From contig CAJQQR010000247.1 of NCBI GenBank assembly GCA_905480545.1, forward strand, positions 1 through 38,845: a stretch of DNA of 38,845 nucleotides. Reading direction: 5' to 3'. A model generated the notes under the pieces. It was not told the DNA's origin. It saw only the letters and a list, made by a program, of their open reading frames with translations, and made no database searches. A program made the position numbers and the translations under genes. This document shows positions 7,217 to 16,256 of the stretch, piece after piece. The stretch comes from an uncultured Pirellulaceae bacterium (GTDB lineage Bacteria; Planctomycetota; Planctomycetia; Pirellulales; Pirellulaceae). Within the stretch, counting starts at the first letter, position 1; each line of letters opens with the position of its first letter.

Positions 7217-8431
7217 ATGCCTGACTTTTCCTACCGAGCGAAAACGAATTCCGGTGCCGTTTCTGAAGGCGTCATTCAGGCTGCGACCCAACAAGAGGCG
7301 ATTCGCCAACTGACCCGTCAATCGCTTTTTCCAATTGACGTGTCCAACAATTCCCAGACTTGGTCAAATTTTTCGCTTTCATTTCGACGGATCAGCTCTG
7401 AGACCATTTCTGACTTGCTGACCCAAATGAGCGATCTCCTCACCAACGGAGTGTCGTTACTGGATTCGCTCAAAATCCTGGCCGAACAATCACCCGACGC
7501 CAAACTTCAAGAGGTTCTCGAGGAGATTCGAGACGACGTTTCGGAAGGCGTCAATCTGGACGATGCATTAAGCAAACATCCGAAGGTCTTTTCCAACCTC
7601 ACGGTCAGCATGGTCAAAGCCGGATTGGAAGGCGGGTTTCTAGAAGAGTCACTTGAACGAGTCTCCAACTTTTTAAGAAAAGAGAACGCCCTCAAAAACA
7701 AAGTCGTCAGCGCGATGTCCTATCCGATGATTCTCGCGGGAATCGGATTTTGCTTTATGATCGCTTTGGTAGTCTTCATCGTTCCCATGTTTGAAGCTTA
7801 CTTTGAAAAGCTGATCAAAAGCGGCGTCGGCCTACCACTGATTACACAAATCCTTATTTTTGTCAGTGATGCATTAGTGCGATATGGCCTTTTTGTCGCA
7901 ATTGGGGCTGCGGGAATCGCATTCGGTGCTAAAAAGTTATTAGACACAGAATTGGGACGACGCTTTTTTGATAAATACAAACTAAAAATCCCGATTGCAG
8001 GACGCATTTTTCACGAGAGCGCCGTCTCGCGATTTTGTCGCGTTCTGGGCACTTTGCTTCAGAACGGTGTCCAAATCCTTAAGTCGCTCAAAATTGCCGG
8101 ACATTCCGTTGGTAACATCACGCTGCAGGATGCCATTAGCCAATCAGCCGAAAACATATCATCGGGTAACAGACTATCGGAACCACTTCACGAAAGTGGG
8201 ATGGTTTCGGACCAGGTGATCGCGATGATTCGTGTCGCAGAAGAATCGAATACGCTTGACGACGTTCTCGTCAAAATTTCAGACAGAATGGATCAAAAAA
8301 TTGAACAACGACTGGACTCAATGGTCCGTTTGATCGAACCGATCATGCTGCTGACCATTGGAGCCATTGTGATGAGCATCATCATTGGTGTGTTGTTGCC
8401 CATTTTTGATCTTACTTCAACTGTTGATTGA
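7217..8431 (+). CDS. gspF: Type II secretion inner-membrane platform protein GspF
   Basis: 404 residues, typical for GspF/PilC. It has two T2SSF domains (about 70-190 and 270-395) and three hydrophobic spans: ~168-195 (MILAGIGFCFMIALVVFIV), ~215-240, and ~372-400 (IMLLTIGAIVMSIIIGVLL). The N-terminus (FSYRAKTNSGAVSEGVIQA) is the conserved start of the family, which supports the ATG at 7217 despite the lack of a ribosome site. GspF couples the ATPase to pseudopilin extraction. It lies between gspE and gspG in standard order. Confidence 0.96.
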   Translation: MPDFSYRAKTNSGAVSEGVIQAATQQEAIRQLTRQSLFPIDVSNNSQTWSNFSLSFRRISSETISDLLTQMSDLLTNGVSLLDSLKILAEQSPDAKLQEVLEEIRDDVSEGVNLDDALSKHPKVFSNLTVSMVKAGLEGGFLEESLERVSNFLRKENALKNKVVSAMSYPMILAGIGFCFMIALVVFIVPMFEAYFEKLIKSGVGLPLITQILIFVSDALVRYGLFVAIGAAGIAFGAKKLLDTELGRRFFDKYKLKIPIAGRIFHESAVSRFCRVLGTLLQNGVQILKSLKIAGHSVGNITLQDAISQSAENISSGNRLSEPLHESGMVSDQVIAMIRVAEESNTLDDVLVKISDRMDQKIEQRLDSMVRLIEPIMLLTIGAIVMSIIIGVLLPIFDLTSTVD

Positions 8432-8453
8432 CCCATCCATTTGGAGAGAAAAA

Positions 8454-8981
8454 ATGAAACTTTCAAAACTTCGCCGAAATGGTTTCACCATTTTGGAACT
8501 TCTTATCGTCTTGGTAATTCTTGTTGGAATTCTAGCGATCGTTGGGCCCAGATTACTTGGCTCACAAAAGAAAGCTGATATCAAAATAGCCCAAGCACAA
8601 ATCAGCAACCTCGAATCGGCTTTGAAGGAGTATGCTGCCGACATGAAAGGATTCCCAAAAACCGAAGACGGTCTCAAAGCACTGGTTCGCAAACCGTCAG
8701 ACGAAAAGAAAGCCAAACGTTGGGCAGGACCTTACCTTGACGAATCCGATTTGCCAGCCGATCCATGGGACAACGGATTTATTTATACCTACGAATCGTC
8801 CAAAGACGGGATCGATCGCCCGGTTATCGTCTCCAAAGGCCCTGATGGGGAAGAAAACACCGACGACGACATTTACAACTACAAGCCCAGTGAAGGCGAC
8901 GGAGGCGATTCAGAGGACTCAGGCTCTTCAGACGATGGGCTGGATCTTGGATCCGATAATTCCAGCGGCGACTTTGAATAA
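8454..8981 (+). CDS. gspG: Major pseudopilin GspG
   Basis: 175 residues. The start at 8454 is chosen because TTGGAGAG lies just upstream and gives a short leader (MKLSKLRRNG) before the prepilin peptidase site RRNG/FTILELLIVLVIL, with Gly-1, Phe+1 and Glu+5. Residues ~90-150 hold the GspG body, including WDNGFIYTYESSKDGID and SKGPDGEENTDDD, which match the calcium-binding loop of major pseudopilins. The last ~30 residues form an acidic Ser/Asp/Gly tail (contains GDGGDSEDSGSSDDG) not normally found in GspG. It would be the main subunit of the periplasmic pseudopilus. The start is 22 nt after gspF. Confidence 0.95.
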   Translation: MKLSKLRRNGFTILELLIVLVILVGILAIVGPRLLGSQKKADIKIAQAQISNLESALKEYAADMKGFPKTEDGLKALVRKPSDEKKAKRWAGPYLDESDLPADPWDNGFIYTYESSKDGIDRPVIVSKGPDGEENTDDDIYNYKPSEGDGGDSEDSGSSDDGLDLGSDNSSGDFE

Positions 8982-8990
8982 ATCAAAGCA

Positions 8991-9839
8991 ATGAGCTTCG
9001 ACACAGAAGCCAAACGAAGAACGGATTTTTCTCAACGCCGCTGCAGTCGGGAACGCTGCCTTTTTACTCGAATTTTTCGACGAATGACTCGCTGCGCAAT
9101 TTCAAGATCTTTCGATCGTCTGCACGTTGAATCGGCTGAAAAAAAATGGGAGATCGGAAAATCGAGAATTGCCTTTACGATTTTGGAGCTGTTAATCGTC
9201 TTGGTGATCATGGTCGTGATTTTGGCCATTGCCTGGCCTCAGATCAATCGCAGGATTCGACGATCCGATCTGAAACAGGTAGCCATCACACTCAAAGAAC
9301 TCATCGCGGACGCGAGATTGTCCGCGATGCAGTCGGGTGAATGTTGGGAACTTCGATTCAGTGACCTATCTGGAAGTTACCAAATCGGACCAGCCTCTTC
9401 TTTTGGTGCACGAGAGTTAAACGAGACCAAACCAACCAGCTTTCAATCGGCAGAAAACGGGTACCCGATCCACTCCGAACTCGACACCTCTCTTTTGATT
9501 ACCACTCAACCCAGAAACAAATTTTCCTTTGCCGACAACGACCAGAATGATGTCGAGTTCGAGACGATTCGAATCGGAAAGTCAAACAGTGACCAACTCG
9601 ATGGCGATTACGAAAAGTCGATTTGGCTCGATCCTCAGGGTCGGGCCTTGGAAACTGAAATCATTGTTCTCGACTATAAATCGAGCGTAGGGATTTCGAT
9701 CAAAATTAGAGGATTGACCGGCCAAGTTGAAATTGAAGAAACATTCAAAGTTCATGCCAAATTCGAATTTCCTGAAGATTCCAGCGCAGCGAATCAAGAG
9801 GCAGACCTTGAAAACCCTGATTTGGAATTGGGAGTTTAG
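8991..9839 (+). CDS. gspH: Minor pseudopilin GspH-like, with unusual leader
   Basis: 282 residues from ATG at 8991, nine bases after gspG; an alternative ATG is at 9084. The type IV pilin-like segment FTILELLIVLVIMVVILAIA starts at residue ~62 and has Glu+5, but the residue before the cleavage point is Ala (KSRIA/FTILE), not the usual Gly. Even from 9084 the leader is about 30 residues, long and Arg-rich. The globular part (residues ~85-260) has the strand-rich look of GspH/FimT. Position between gspG and gspI supports GspH, a minor pseudopilin. Whether the prepilin peptidase cuts efficiently after Ala here is uncertain. Confidence 0.85.
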   Translation: MSFDTEAKRRTDFSQRRCSRERCLFTRIFRRMTRCAISRSFDRLHVESAEKKWEIGKSRIAFTILELLIVLVIMVVILAIAWPQINRRIRRSDLKQVAITLKELIADARLSAMQSGECWELRFSDLSGSYQIGPASSFGARELNETKPTSFQSAENGYPIHSELDTSLLITTQPRNKFSFADNDQNDVEFETIRIGKSNSDQLDGDYEKSIWLDPQGRALETEIIVLDYKSSVGISIKIRGLTGQVEIEETFKVHAKFEFPEDSSAANQEADLENPDLELGV

Positions 9840-9844
9840 TCAAC

Positions 9845-10351
9845 ATGCCGCGTCCAATCAGAATACCTTTTCACTCTAGTCAAAAACCGCAAAATTCCCG
9901 GGCAGGATTATCGTTGCTTGAAGTCATTATCGCCACCGTGATTTTGGCCGTAAGCGCGACACTACTGGTTCGGCTGATTGGAGCGGGAGACAGAAATGCC
10001 CAACGAGCCGATCAGCGGATTACCGCACAAATGATTTGCCAGAACAAGATGGATGAAATCGTGGCGTCCATTGAACCCTTGGAATCCATAGAACCAACGG
10101 CCTCGCCGTATTATCCCGAATGGTATTGGTCCGTTTCCATCGACGACCTTAATTCAAAAAATGACACCACCATCAATCGTCTTTCCCTTGTCGAAGTGAG
10201 TATCTTTTTTCGTAAAAGCTACGAAGGGACTGGAAATTCCGATCAATTGGATTCCCAAGCCGAGCAGCCCATTTATGCGTTGCGACGGGTGATTCGCACA
10301 GCCAGCTCGTCGGAACAAAAATCTGACAGATTTCGTCCGGGAGGTTTTTAG
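9845..10351 (+). CDS. gspI: Minor pseudopilin GspI
   Basis: 168 residues. The leader of 21 residues ends at the site RAG/LSLLEVIIATVILAVSAT, with Gly-1 and Glu+5. The 'SLLEV..A..IL' form is typical of GspI/PilV. In known systems GspI initiates the tip complex with GspJ and GspK. The start is five bases after the gspH stop; the stop TAG shares one base with the GTG start of gspJ. A purine-rich GGGAGG near the end of gspI serves gspJ. The C-terminal ~50 residues are polar and likely specific to this lineage. Confidence 0.9.
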   Translation: MPRPIRIPFHSSQKPQNSRAGLSLLEVIIATVILAVSATLLVRLIGAGDRNAQRADQRITAQMICQNKMDEIVASIEPLESIEPTASPYYPEWYWSVSIDDLNSKNDTTINRLSLVEVSIFFRKSYEGTGNSDQLDSQAEQPIYALRRVIRTASSSEQKSDRFRPGGF

Positions 10352-11508
10352 TGAGCAGATGGAAAGCCAAACCCGGATTCACCCTACTGGAATTGTTGAT
10401 CGCATTGACACTTGTGACGACGCTGATGATGCTTTGTTGGTCACTCTTTTTCACTTTCGCACGTCTTGAAAACCGATCTCGAAAGACCGTCGCGGCTCTC
10501 GAGATAACCAGGTCGCTGAGACGTCAAATACAAAACGATCTCGATCAACTGTTCTTTGTTTCAAATGAAACCCAAACAGCGGAACCCGAGAACATCGACA
10601 ACTCTGCAGTGAATGGATTTCTGGTCGAAAGTTCGACGCAGAAACGCTCGCCCAGTCTTCTCGATTCAATTATGAATGCCAGCGTTGATGAGTCACCCGA
10701 TCCTGCAAACGATCGATTGCCTGATTCGTTTTTGTTTGAGGGAAGTAGCGAGTCCTTTTCCGTGTTGATTCAAAACGATGGTTCTTCGAGATTTTTTGGC
10801 CCCGATGAGGAATTTCTCGTCGTTACTTATCAATGGCGGGATCAACAGTACGAATCCAGTGAACCAGAATTGGACAAGGCAGCTGAATTGGGAACAGAAG
10901 GCTTTGAAAATGAACAAGTAAAACAATCCCAACCACGGAATTTTGTGCGTTCGGTAGTAACTTACCGCGATTTTCAACGACGAATTTCATTGGACTCCTC
11001 ACTTTTAAGAAACCGAAATTCGGGAGTACCCTTGGCTGATTTTGAGACAATTGAAGTGGGCGCAAAGAATGACGACCGGGCCAATTCCCGTGGGCCGATT
11101 CGAGAGCAAATTGATCAGATTCCGGAAATTACAATGGTCGGCTTTCGCTACTTTGATGGAAAATCATGGAGCTCGTCGTGGTCGTCATCCGCCGCAGTCG
11201 TGCCGCTTGCGATCGAGGTTAATTTCACGGCGGAAATGGAAACGGATTCCAATGATTTTGAATCACAAGACGAGCTAGAGGAAATCGAGTTCGATGAAGA
11301 AATTGAAATCAGTGATGATTGGGATTCAAAATTCGAAACCAGCACATTAGATGGCGAAGATCCAAGGTTGGACTTAATCGAAAATTTCGACCCGGAATCC
11401 AAACGGTTTTTTATTCGAATTGGGACCCGGGAGAACGATCCCGATCTCCGTTTCGGTAATGACACTACATCACTTGGAATGGGGTCAGATTTCGAGGGTT
11501 CCGAATGA
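10351..11508 (+). CDS. gspJ: Minor pseudopilin GspJ
   Basis: 385 residues from GTG at 10351, preceded by GGGAGG. The prepilin site is KPG/FTLLELLIALTLVTTLMML with Gly-1 and Glu+5. It is much longer than typical GspJ (about 200 residues). The extra length includes a highly acidic region at ~300-345 (DELEEIEFDEEIEISDDWDS). Position between gspI and gspK and the overlap of its TGA with the gspK ATG support GspJ. The acidic insert might bind calcium or adapt the tip to its clients; that is inference. Confidence 0.9.
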   Translation: MSRWKAKPGFTLLELLIALTLVTTLMMLCWSLFFTFARLENRSRKTVAALEITRSLRRQIQNDLDQLFFVSNETQTAEPENIDNSAVNGFLVESSTQKRSPSLLDSIMNASVDESPDPANDRLPDSFLFEGSSESFSVLIQNDGSSRFFGPDEEFLVVTYQWRDQQYESSEPELDKAAELGTEGFENEQVKQSQPRNFVRSVVTYRDFQRRISLDSSLLRNRNSGVPLADFETIEVGAKNDDRANSRGPIREQIDQIPEITMVGFRYFDGKSWSSSWSSSAAVVPLAIEVNFTAEMETDSNDFESQDELEEIEFDEEIEISDDWDSKFETSTLDGEDPRLDLIENFDPESKRFFIRIGTRENDPDLRFGNDTTSLGMGSDFEGSE

Positions 11509-13013
11509 CAAAACGTCGTCAACTCAGTATACGGAACCGATCCGGAGTCGTCCTGTTTATGGTGGTCGCCATCATCCTGATGATGACTTTGCTGACTTAC
11601 GGTTTTCTCATTTCGATGCGAACGCAAAACTTGGCTGCTGCGACTGCAGGTAATCAATTACAGGCGAGGCAAGCCGCGTTTTCGGCTCGGGAAATCGTTT
11701 GCTCGCTTCTCGAAGATTCGCTCGCCAGTCGATTTGCTGTTGGCGGTCTAGAGCACAATCCAATGCTTTTCAGCGAAATTCGTCTGTTATTTGCTGGAGA
11801 AGATCGAGAGGATTTTTCGTCAGGGGGATTCGTACTATCCAACCTCACCGATCGGCGAATGGGGATCATTAACGAGTCGGCCAAGATTAATCTTCAAACA
11901 CTTTTGAGCCACGACGCGAACTCACCGGGATTCGGTAGGGACTGTTTGATGCGTTTGCCTCGGATGACGGAATCGATAGCGGACCATATTTTGGACTGGA
12001 TCGACAAAGATGATGAGCCTCGGGAATTTGGCGCAGAAACGGAATATTACCGCGACAACAATGGGATCCTTCCCCGCAACGCCACACCGCCGACGCTAAG
12101 TGAATTCGAAAATATACCCGATGTAACTCGAGAGATGATATTCGGCGCTTCCTCCCAGAATCCGAACGACAATCAAATCGGCCAAGTCGGTGAAGACGCC
12201 TCCATTCCCTGGAGCCGTTTTTTGACGGTCCGCAGCGCTGAAAGAAACGAAACGTACGAGGGTTTACAAAGAGTGCATTTGAATTCAACCGATTTATTTG
12301 AGTTGCATACTTCGTTGGTCGAACTCATTGATGTTGAAACTGCAAATTTTGTCATTCTGGCCCGTCAGTATGGAATTCAATCTCGAACGAAAAGCGACAA
12401 TGGAACCGGCAGCTCATCAGCCAAAAGCCCAAGCGGGTACCCCATCGATCTCACGATTCCACCGGTTTACGAAATTGAAAGCCTGTTAGAAATCGTCGGC
12501 GCTACGATTAGAATCGAAGACGTAGAAGCCCCCGAAAATAGCATTGTCGTCGCCAGCCCCTACTCTGGCCAAACCACCAATCTGGATCAACGACTAGAAA
12601 CGTTTCTTGATGAAACAACGGTGTCTCGTGAACTCGTCATTCAGGGCCGAGTCAACATCAACCTGGCTCCGTTGGAGGTGTTGTTGTCTGTACCGGGAAT
12701 CGATGAAGAATTGGCCAATCAGATTTTGGCGGTTCGAGAAGGGCAAAAACACAACTCCAAAACTTGTTTTTGGTTATTGTCCAATCGTTTAGTTAATATG
12801 GAACAGATGAAAAGCCTGATTCCGTCCATCACCAATCGTGGTGAGATCGCCAGCTTTATGTTCGGCGGTTGGTCTCACCCAAACGATGCACCCATGGTTT
12901 ATGACGCAATGGTGGATGCGACTGGAAAAACTAGCAAGCAACTGTTTTGTCGAAGAATCGTCGAGACAAAGCAGATAAACGATTTTTTTAACAAGTCCAA
13001 CTTAGACGAATAG
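11505..13013 (+). CDS. gspK: Minor pseudopilin GspK
   Basis: 502 residues; ATG at 11505 overlaps the gspJ stop (ATGA). The N-terminus has RSG/VVLFMVVAIILMMTLLT: a Gly-1 site without Glu+5, a known hallmark of GspK. The body matches the GspK pattern of a large helical insert in a pseudopilin fold. It also carries VNINLAPLEVLLSVPGIDEE (~382-405), the helix-hairpin-helix-like segment found in GspK proteins. In other systems GspK caps the pseudopilus tip. At 502 residues it is longer than the usual ~320, in line with the enlarged GspJ. Confidence 0.93.
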   Translation: MTKRRQLSIRNRSGVVLFMVVAIILMMTLLTYGFLISMRTQNLAAATAGNQLQARQAAFSAREIVCSLLEDSLASRFAVGGLEHNPMLFSEIRLLFAGEDREDFSSGGFVLSNLTDRRMGIINESAKINLQTLLSHDANSPGFGRDCLMRLPRMTESIADHILDWIDKDDEPREFGAETEYYRDNNGILPRNATPPTLSEFENIPDVTREMIFGASSQNPNDNQIGQVGEDASIPWSRFLTVRSAERNETYEGLQRVHLNSTDLFELHTSLVELIDVETANFVILARQYGIQSRTKSDNGTGSSSAKSPSGYPIDLTIPPVYEIESLLEIVGATIRIEDVEAPENSIVVASPYSGQTTNLDQRLETFLDETTVSRELVIQGRVNINLAPLEVLLSVPGIDEELANQILAVREGQKHNSKTCFWLLSNRLVNMEQMKSLIPSITNRGEIASFMFGGWSHPNDAPMVYDAMVDATGKTSKQLFCRRIVETKQINDFFNKSNLDE

Positions 13014-13026
13014 ATCGAACAAGCTG

Positions 13027-14601
13027 ATGGAATCAAAACGACAATCCGGTTTAACGTTGTTTGTTCAGCGTGGACAAGATCACTGTCGGTATCTTTGTGC
13101 CAGTGCGAAACAGAATGCGTTCCGAATTGCTGCTTATGGGACTGTGGACGCTGAGAGTCCATTGTCGGCAATTGTCGAAAAACTGGCCGAAAAAAAGCTA
13201 AAAGCCATTGCCTGTGTTTTCCTTTTGCCTCGATCTGAATTTGAGGTCAATATCTTTCAAATTCCAGAAGTCGATGAAGAGGATGTCCCCCAACTCATTT
13301 CAAACCTTGTTTCCGAATCCCATGATTCCGTGGAAATAACCACCGATTATGTCTTGAACTCCAAGGACGAAAACGGATCTCGAAATGCTTTGAGCTGGAC
13401 TCTGCCCAACTCAACGTTGGATAATCTTAAAAGCGAAACGAAAAACAACTCGCTTAAGCTGCTGGCAATTACAAGCCATACGATGGGTTCGATTTCCCTG
13501 TGGCGTAGCCTGGTCAAAACAAGATCTCCTCATGCGGTGGTGGTGACGATCGCAAACAAGTCAATTGATTTCTCCGTTATCTATGACCATGAAATTACCC
13601 ATTTGCGTTCCATCCCATTCGCCAGTGACGAACTGCAGAAGGTCACGCCAAGATTGATCAGCGAATTGCAGCGAACCGTGGCCATTGTTGGAGGAAATGA
13701 TGAAAACGGTTCCACTCGAATTTACTTGTTTGGTGACTTAGAACAGCGCAAGCCCATTGCTAAGTCACTGACCGAAGAATTCAAAGTTCCTGTTTCGATT
13801 TTGAATCCGCTGGACCACGTCGAGTTCAGTTGTGAACCACTTCCCGTCAAAGACTGTGAGCTCTACGCCCATCTCATTGGGTCGGCGAAAGCTGCCTTTT
13901 TTGACAAGCTCGATATTGACTTGGTTTCTCCAAAACGAGCCATCAGGAAAACTTTACCTTGGCGAAAAATCACCTGGTATTCCATTGCGGGTTCCGTTCT
14001 TTTGGGCCTGGGCGGTTTCGTCATTTGGGACAATGCCAATCAGCAAATTGCGGAAGTCGCAGAAAAACGAAAACAGTTCGATGAGCTTGCCCGTGATGCT
14101 CGCACTGTGATTGAAATGAAAGATGAATTAGCGACGATTCGCGCCTGGCGAAAAAACGAAGTCATTTGGCTGGACGAAATCGATCAACTTTCTCAACAGC
14201 TGCCGCCGCGAGAAAAGAGTCTGATTCGGCGAATCTCCATGTTGGCCGCCGCAGATGGATCCTCCAACATTGACCTGTCTGTTGAAGTCGCAGAAAACGA
14301 ATTAGTGTCGGGTCTGGAAAATGCCATTCGAACGGATGACAACAAGGTCAAAAGCAAACGGGTCTCCGAGTCCTCTGACAAAACGGGCGCGAAATGGAAC
14401 TTTGAAACATCCATTCAATTTACCGCGAAGCCTCCCAAGCTTTCTTTTGTCAAAACGGAAAACCAGACTGATTCGCCCGATCAGAAAGAAAAAGAAAGCC
14501 TGACCCCAGTTTCAGCTCAACCCACTTCAAGCAATAAAAATCCAAAAACTCCCGCCAGCAAAGAACCAGACGTTGAACCGAAACAGGAGGCGGGCAAATG
14601 A
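13027..14601 (+). CDS. gspL: Assembly protein GspL (PilM/PilN-like)
   Basis: 524 residues. Residues ~1-300 form a cytoplasmic domain with an actin-like ATPase layout as in PilM/GspL, including VVVTIANKSIDFSVI and IYLFGDLEQRKPIA. One membrane span at ~318-337 (SIAGSVLLGLGGFVIW) is followed by a coiled coil and a PilN-like periplasmic part. A disordered Lys/Glu/Pro/Ser-rich tail ends the protein. GspL binds the GspE N-terminal domain and GspM at the inner membrane. The start is 13 nt after gspK; the stop overlaps the gspM start. Low sequence similarity is normal for GspL; position and topology carry the call. Confidence 0.85.
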   Translation: MESKRQSGLTLFVQRGQDHCRYLCASAKQNAFRIAAYGTVDAESPLSAIVEKLAEKKLKAIACVFLLPRSEFEVNIFQIPEVDEEDVPQLISNLVSESHDSVEITTDYVLNSKDENGSRNALSWTLPNSTLDNLKSETKNNSLKLLAITSHTMGSISLWRSLVKTRSPHAVVVTIANKSIDFSVIYDHEITHLRSIPFASDELQKVTPRLISELQRTVAIVGGNDENGSTRIYLFGDLEQRKPIAKSLTEEFKVPVSILNPLDHVEFSCEPLPVKDCELYAHLIGSAKAAFFDKLDIDLVSPKRAIRKTLPWRKITWYSIAGSVLLGLGGFVIWDNANQQIAEVAEKRKQFDELARDARTVIEMKDELATIRAWRKNEVIWLDEIDQLSQQLPPREKSLIRRISMLAAADGSSNIDLSVEVAENELVSGLENAIRTDDNKVKSKRVSESSDKTGAKWNFETSIQFTAKPPKLSFVKTENQTDSPDQKEKESLTPVSAQPTSSNKNPKTPASKEPDVEPKQEAGK

Positions 14602-15563
14602 ATCCAAGAACTCTTTACCTGCTGATTGGTAGCGGGATAGTCGGGCTTTTATATTTTGGTGACCAAGCCTACCGCACCTACGTTGAAAAACCCTCGGCAT
14701 CACGCGAAAAACAACTGGCAAAAATCAATTCCAGTATTGAGAAAGCGAACGACCTGATTGCCCAAAAACTTTTTGTGCAGAAGCAATTGGATGCGTACGA
14801 AAAAATGTCATTGCCATTTGATACCGAAGTGACTCGCACCCAGTATCAAGGGTGGTTGCTGTCGCTGGTTAAATCGGTCGGACTGACTGGAATCACGGTT
14901 GACGCAAGCCAACCGACATCTGTTTCTATTGAACGACAAAAACCCAAACAGAGTCAATCAAAACGCAAGGTCGTCATTTATCGGTATGGCTACTCTCTAC
15001 GCAGCCGTGGATCCTTGCAGCAATTGGTTACATTCCTTTTCAGGTTTTACCGAAGCGGACAACTTCACAAGATCAAATCGATTTCGTTAAACCCTTCTGG
15101 AGGCGGAACGATGATTGATGCCAGCTTCGTCATCGAAGCTCTTGCATTAGTAAGAACGGAACGTGAAACCGAGCTTTCGACCGTCCAGGTCAATCGTTTG
15201 AAAAAAGAGGATGAGTTGCATTACGTTTCCATCGCACGGCGAAACATTTTTTCCCGCACAGGAAATTCGATTTTGAATCACGTCAAAGTAACGGGGATCA
15301 CATTTGGCAAATCAGGAAAACCGCAGGTCTGGATCAAAACGGATCCGACAAAGCCATCGATGGTTTTTTTAAATGATGACATTGTCAAAATTAAATCACA
15401 TCAAATTGAGATACTCGACATTCAATCCAATCTTGTTTTACTTTTGGTCGATGGACAACCAACCAAAGTCCCAATAGGAAAAGCCATCTTTGAAAAGAAA
15501 GAACCGGAAAAATCGGAAGCTTTGAGGCCCGGTGTATCAAAGGCTGTAAAGAACGTCGATTAA
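14598..15563 (+). CDS. gspM: GspM/PilO-like protein with a GspC/PilP-like C-terminal domain
   Basis: 321 residues; ATG at 14598 overlaps the gspL stop (ATGA). A single N-terminal span (LYLLIGSGIVGLLYFG, residues ~6-21) is followed by a coiled coil and a ferredoxin-like PilO/GspM domain (~60-190). The C-terminal part, from ARRNIFSRTGN (~211) through VKVTGITFGKSGKPQVWIK to LLLVDGQPTKVPIGKAIF, resembles the 'RN.F....' start and small beta-barrel homology region of GspC/PilP. No separate gspC is present in the window, so this protein may do both jobs: inner-membrane assembly and contact with the secretin N0 domain. The fusion call is my inference. Confidence 0.75.
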   Translation: MNPRTLYLLIGSGIVGLLYFGDQAYRTYVEKPSASREKQLAKINSSIEKANDLIAQKLFVQKQLDAYEKMSLPFDTEVTRTQYQGWLLSLVKSVGLTGITVDASQPTSVSIERQKPKQSQSKRKVVIYRYGYSLRSRGSLQQLVTFLFRFYRSGQLHKIKSISLNPSGGGTMIDASFVIEALALVRTERETELSTVQVNRLKKEDELHYVSIARRNIFSRTGNSILNHVKVTGITFGKSGKPQVWIKTDPTKPSMVFLNDDIVKIKSHQIEILDIQSNLVLLLVDGQPTKVPIGKAIFEKKEPEKSEALRPGVSKAVKNVD

Positions 15564-15656
15564 GGACAGAAAACGAACGGCGATTGTCCGAAGAGAGTCG
15601 AACTCCAAACTGTTTGCGGTTTTCGACGAATAATGATTTAAGCAGGATTGAGACCC

Positions 15657-16256
15657 ATGAAAAACTTATTAATGGTCATGACCATCGTAACCTCCGCTCA
15701 CGTTTTTTCAGACGCTGCCACAGCCCAGCTTTTCGGTTCCCAGTCGGTGCGACGGGCGATCTCGCGACAGGGCAACACCAATGTTGGGCAAATCCAAGGA
15801 AACGAACGGTATCTTCGGGGGCAACGAAGACAGCGTTTTGTCGGAGCCGACCAAAACGAAGGTATAGGGTTCGTGGGCAATGAACAGGCAAGAACGTCAG
15901 GAACAATCGCGTCGCCCACTGGAGGGATGAAAAAATTCGCAGACAAGTCAAATCAAATTAACCGTCCCGTCGCTGATCTGCGTTCGACCGACCCATACCC
16001 TGCCGTTTTGATCCTCCCCGAATCGCTGCGAGCCAAACCAAGGACTCAGTTGCAGGTGGAAACGCTAAACGAAAATTTAACGAGAGAGTTGAAGCGGAAA
16101 GTCAACGATTCGATCGAGGTGTCCGTGGAAGCTCGTTCTGCCACTTTGCGGGGTGAGGTGTCATCCGTAAAAGATAAGAATCTTGCGAAGTTGTTGATTC
16201 TTTTTGAGCCTGGAATCGACGTGGTCCAAAATGAGATTGTAATCGCGAACCAATAA
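15657..16256 (+). CDS. Exported BON-domain protein, last gene of the T2SS operon
   Basis: 199 residues from ATG at 15657, chosen over TTG at 15648 because AGGA lies 9-10 bases upstream. Residues 1-23 (MKNLLMVMTIVTSAHVFSDA) form a Sec signal peptide, cut near ATAQ. A Gly/Arg/Gln-rich low-complexity stretch follows. The last ~65 residues (VNDSIEVSVEARSATLRGEV through GIDVVQNEIVI) have the BON pattern 'V.V....TL.GEV.......A......PGV..V.N.I'. BON domains bind membranes or outer-membrane partners, so a periplasmic link between machine and envelope is plausible. It lies 93 nt after gspM. Its 3' 155 bp overlap the minus-strand lipoprotein gene. Confidence 0.75.
   Translation: MKNLLMVMTIVTSAHVFSDAATAQLFGSQSVRRAISRQGNTNVGQIQGNERYLRGQRRQRFVGADQNEGIGFVGNEQARTSGTIASPTGGMKKFADKSNQINRPVADLRSTDPYPAVLILPESLRAKPRTQLQVETLNENLTRELKRKVNDSIEVSVEARSATLRGEVSSVKDKNLAKLLILFEPGIDVVQNEIVIANQ

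Noticed and set aside
11148-11657. 169-codon minus-strand Ser-rich frame over gspJ/gspK
   Set aside because: The Ser runs are the complement of acidic codons in the gspJ insert; no independent support.
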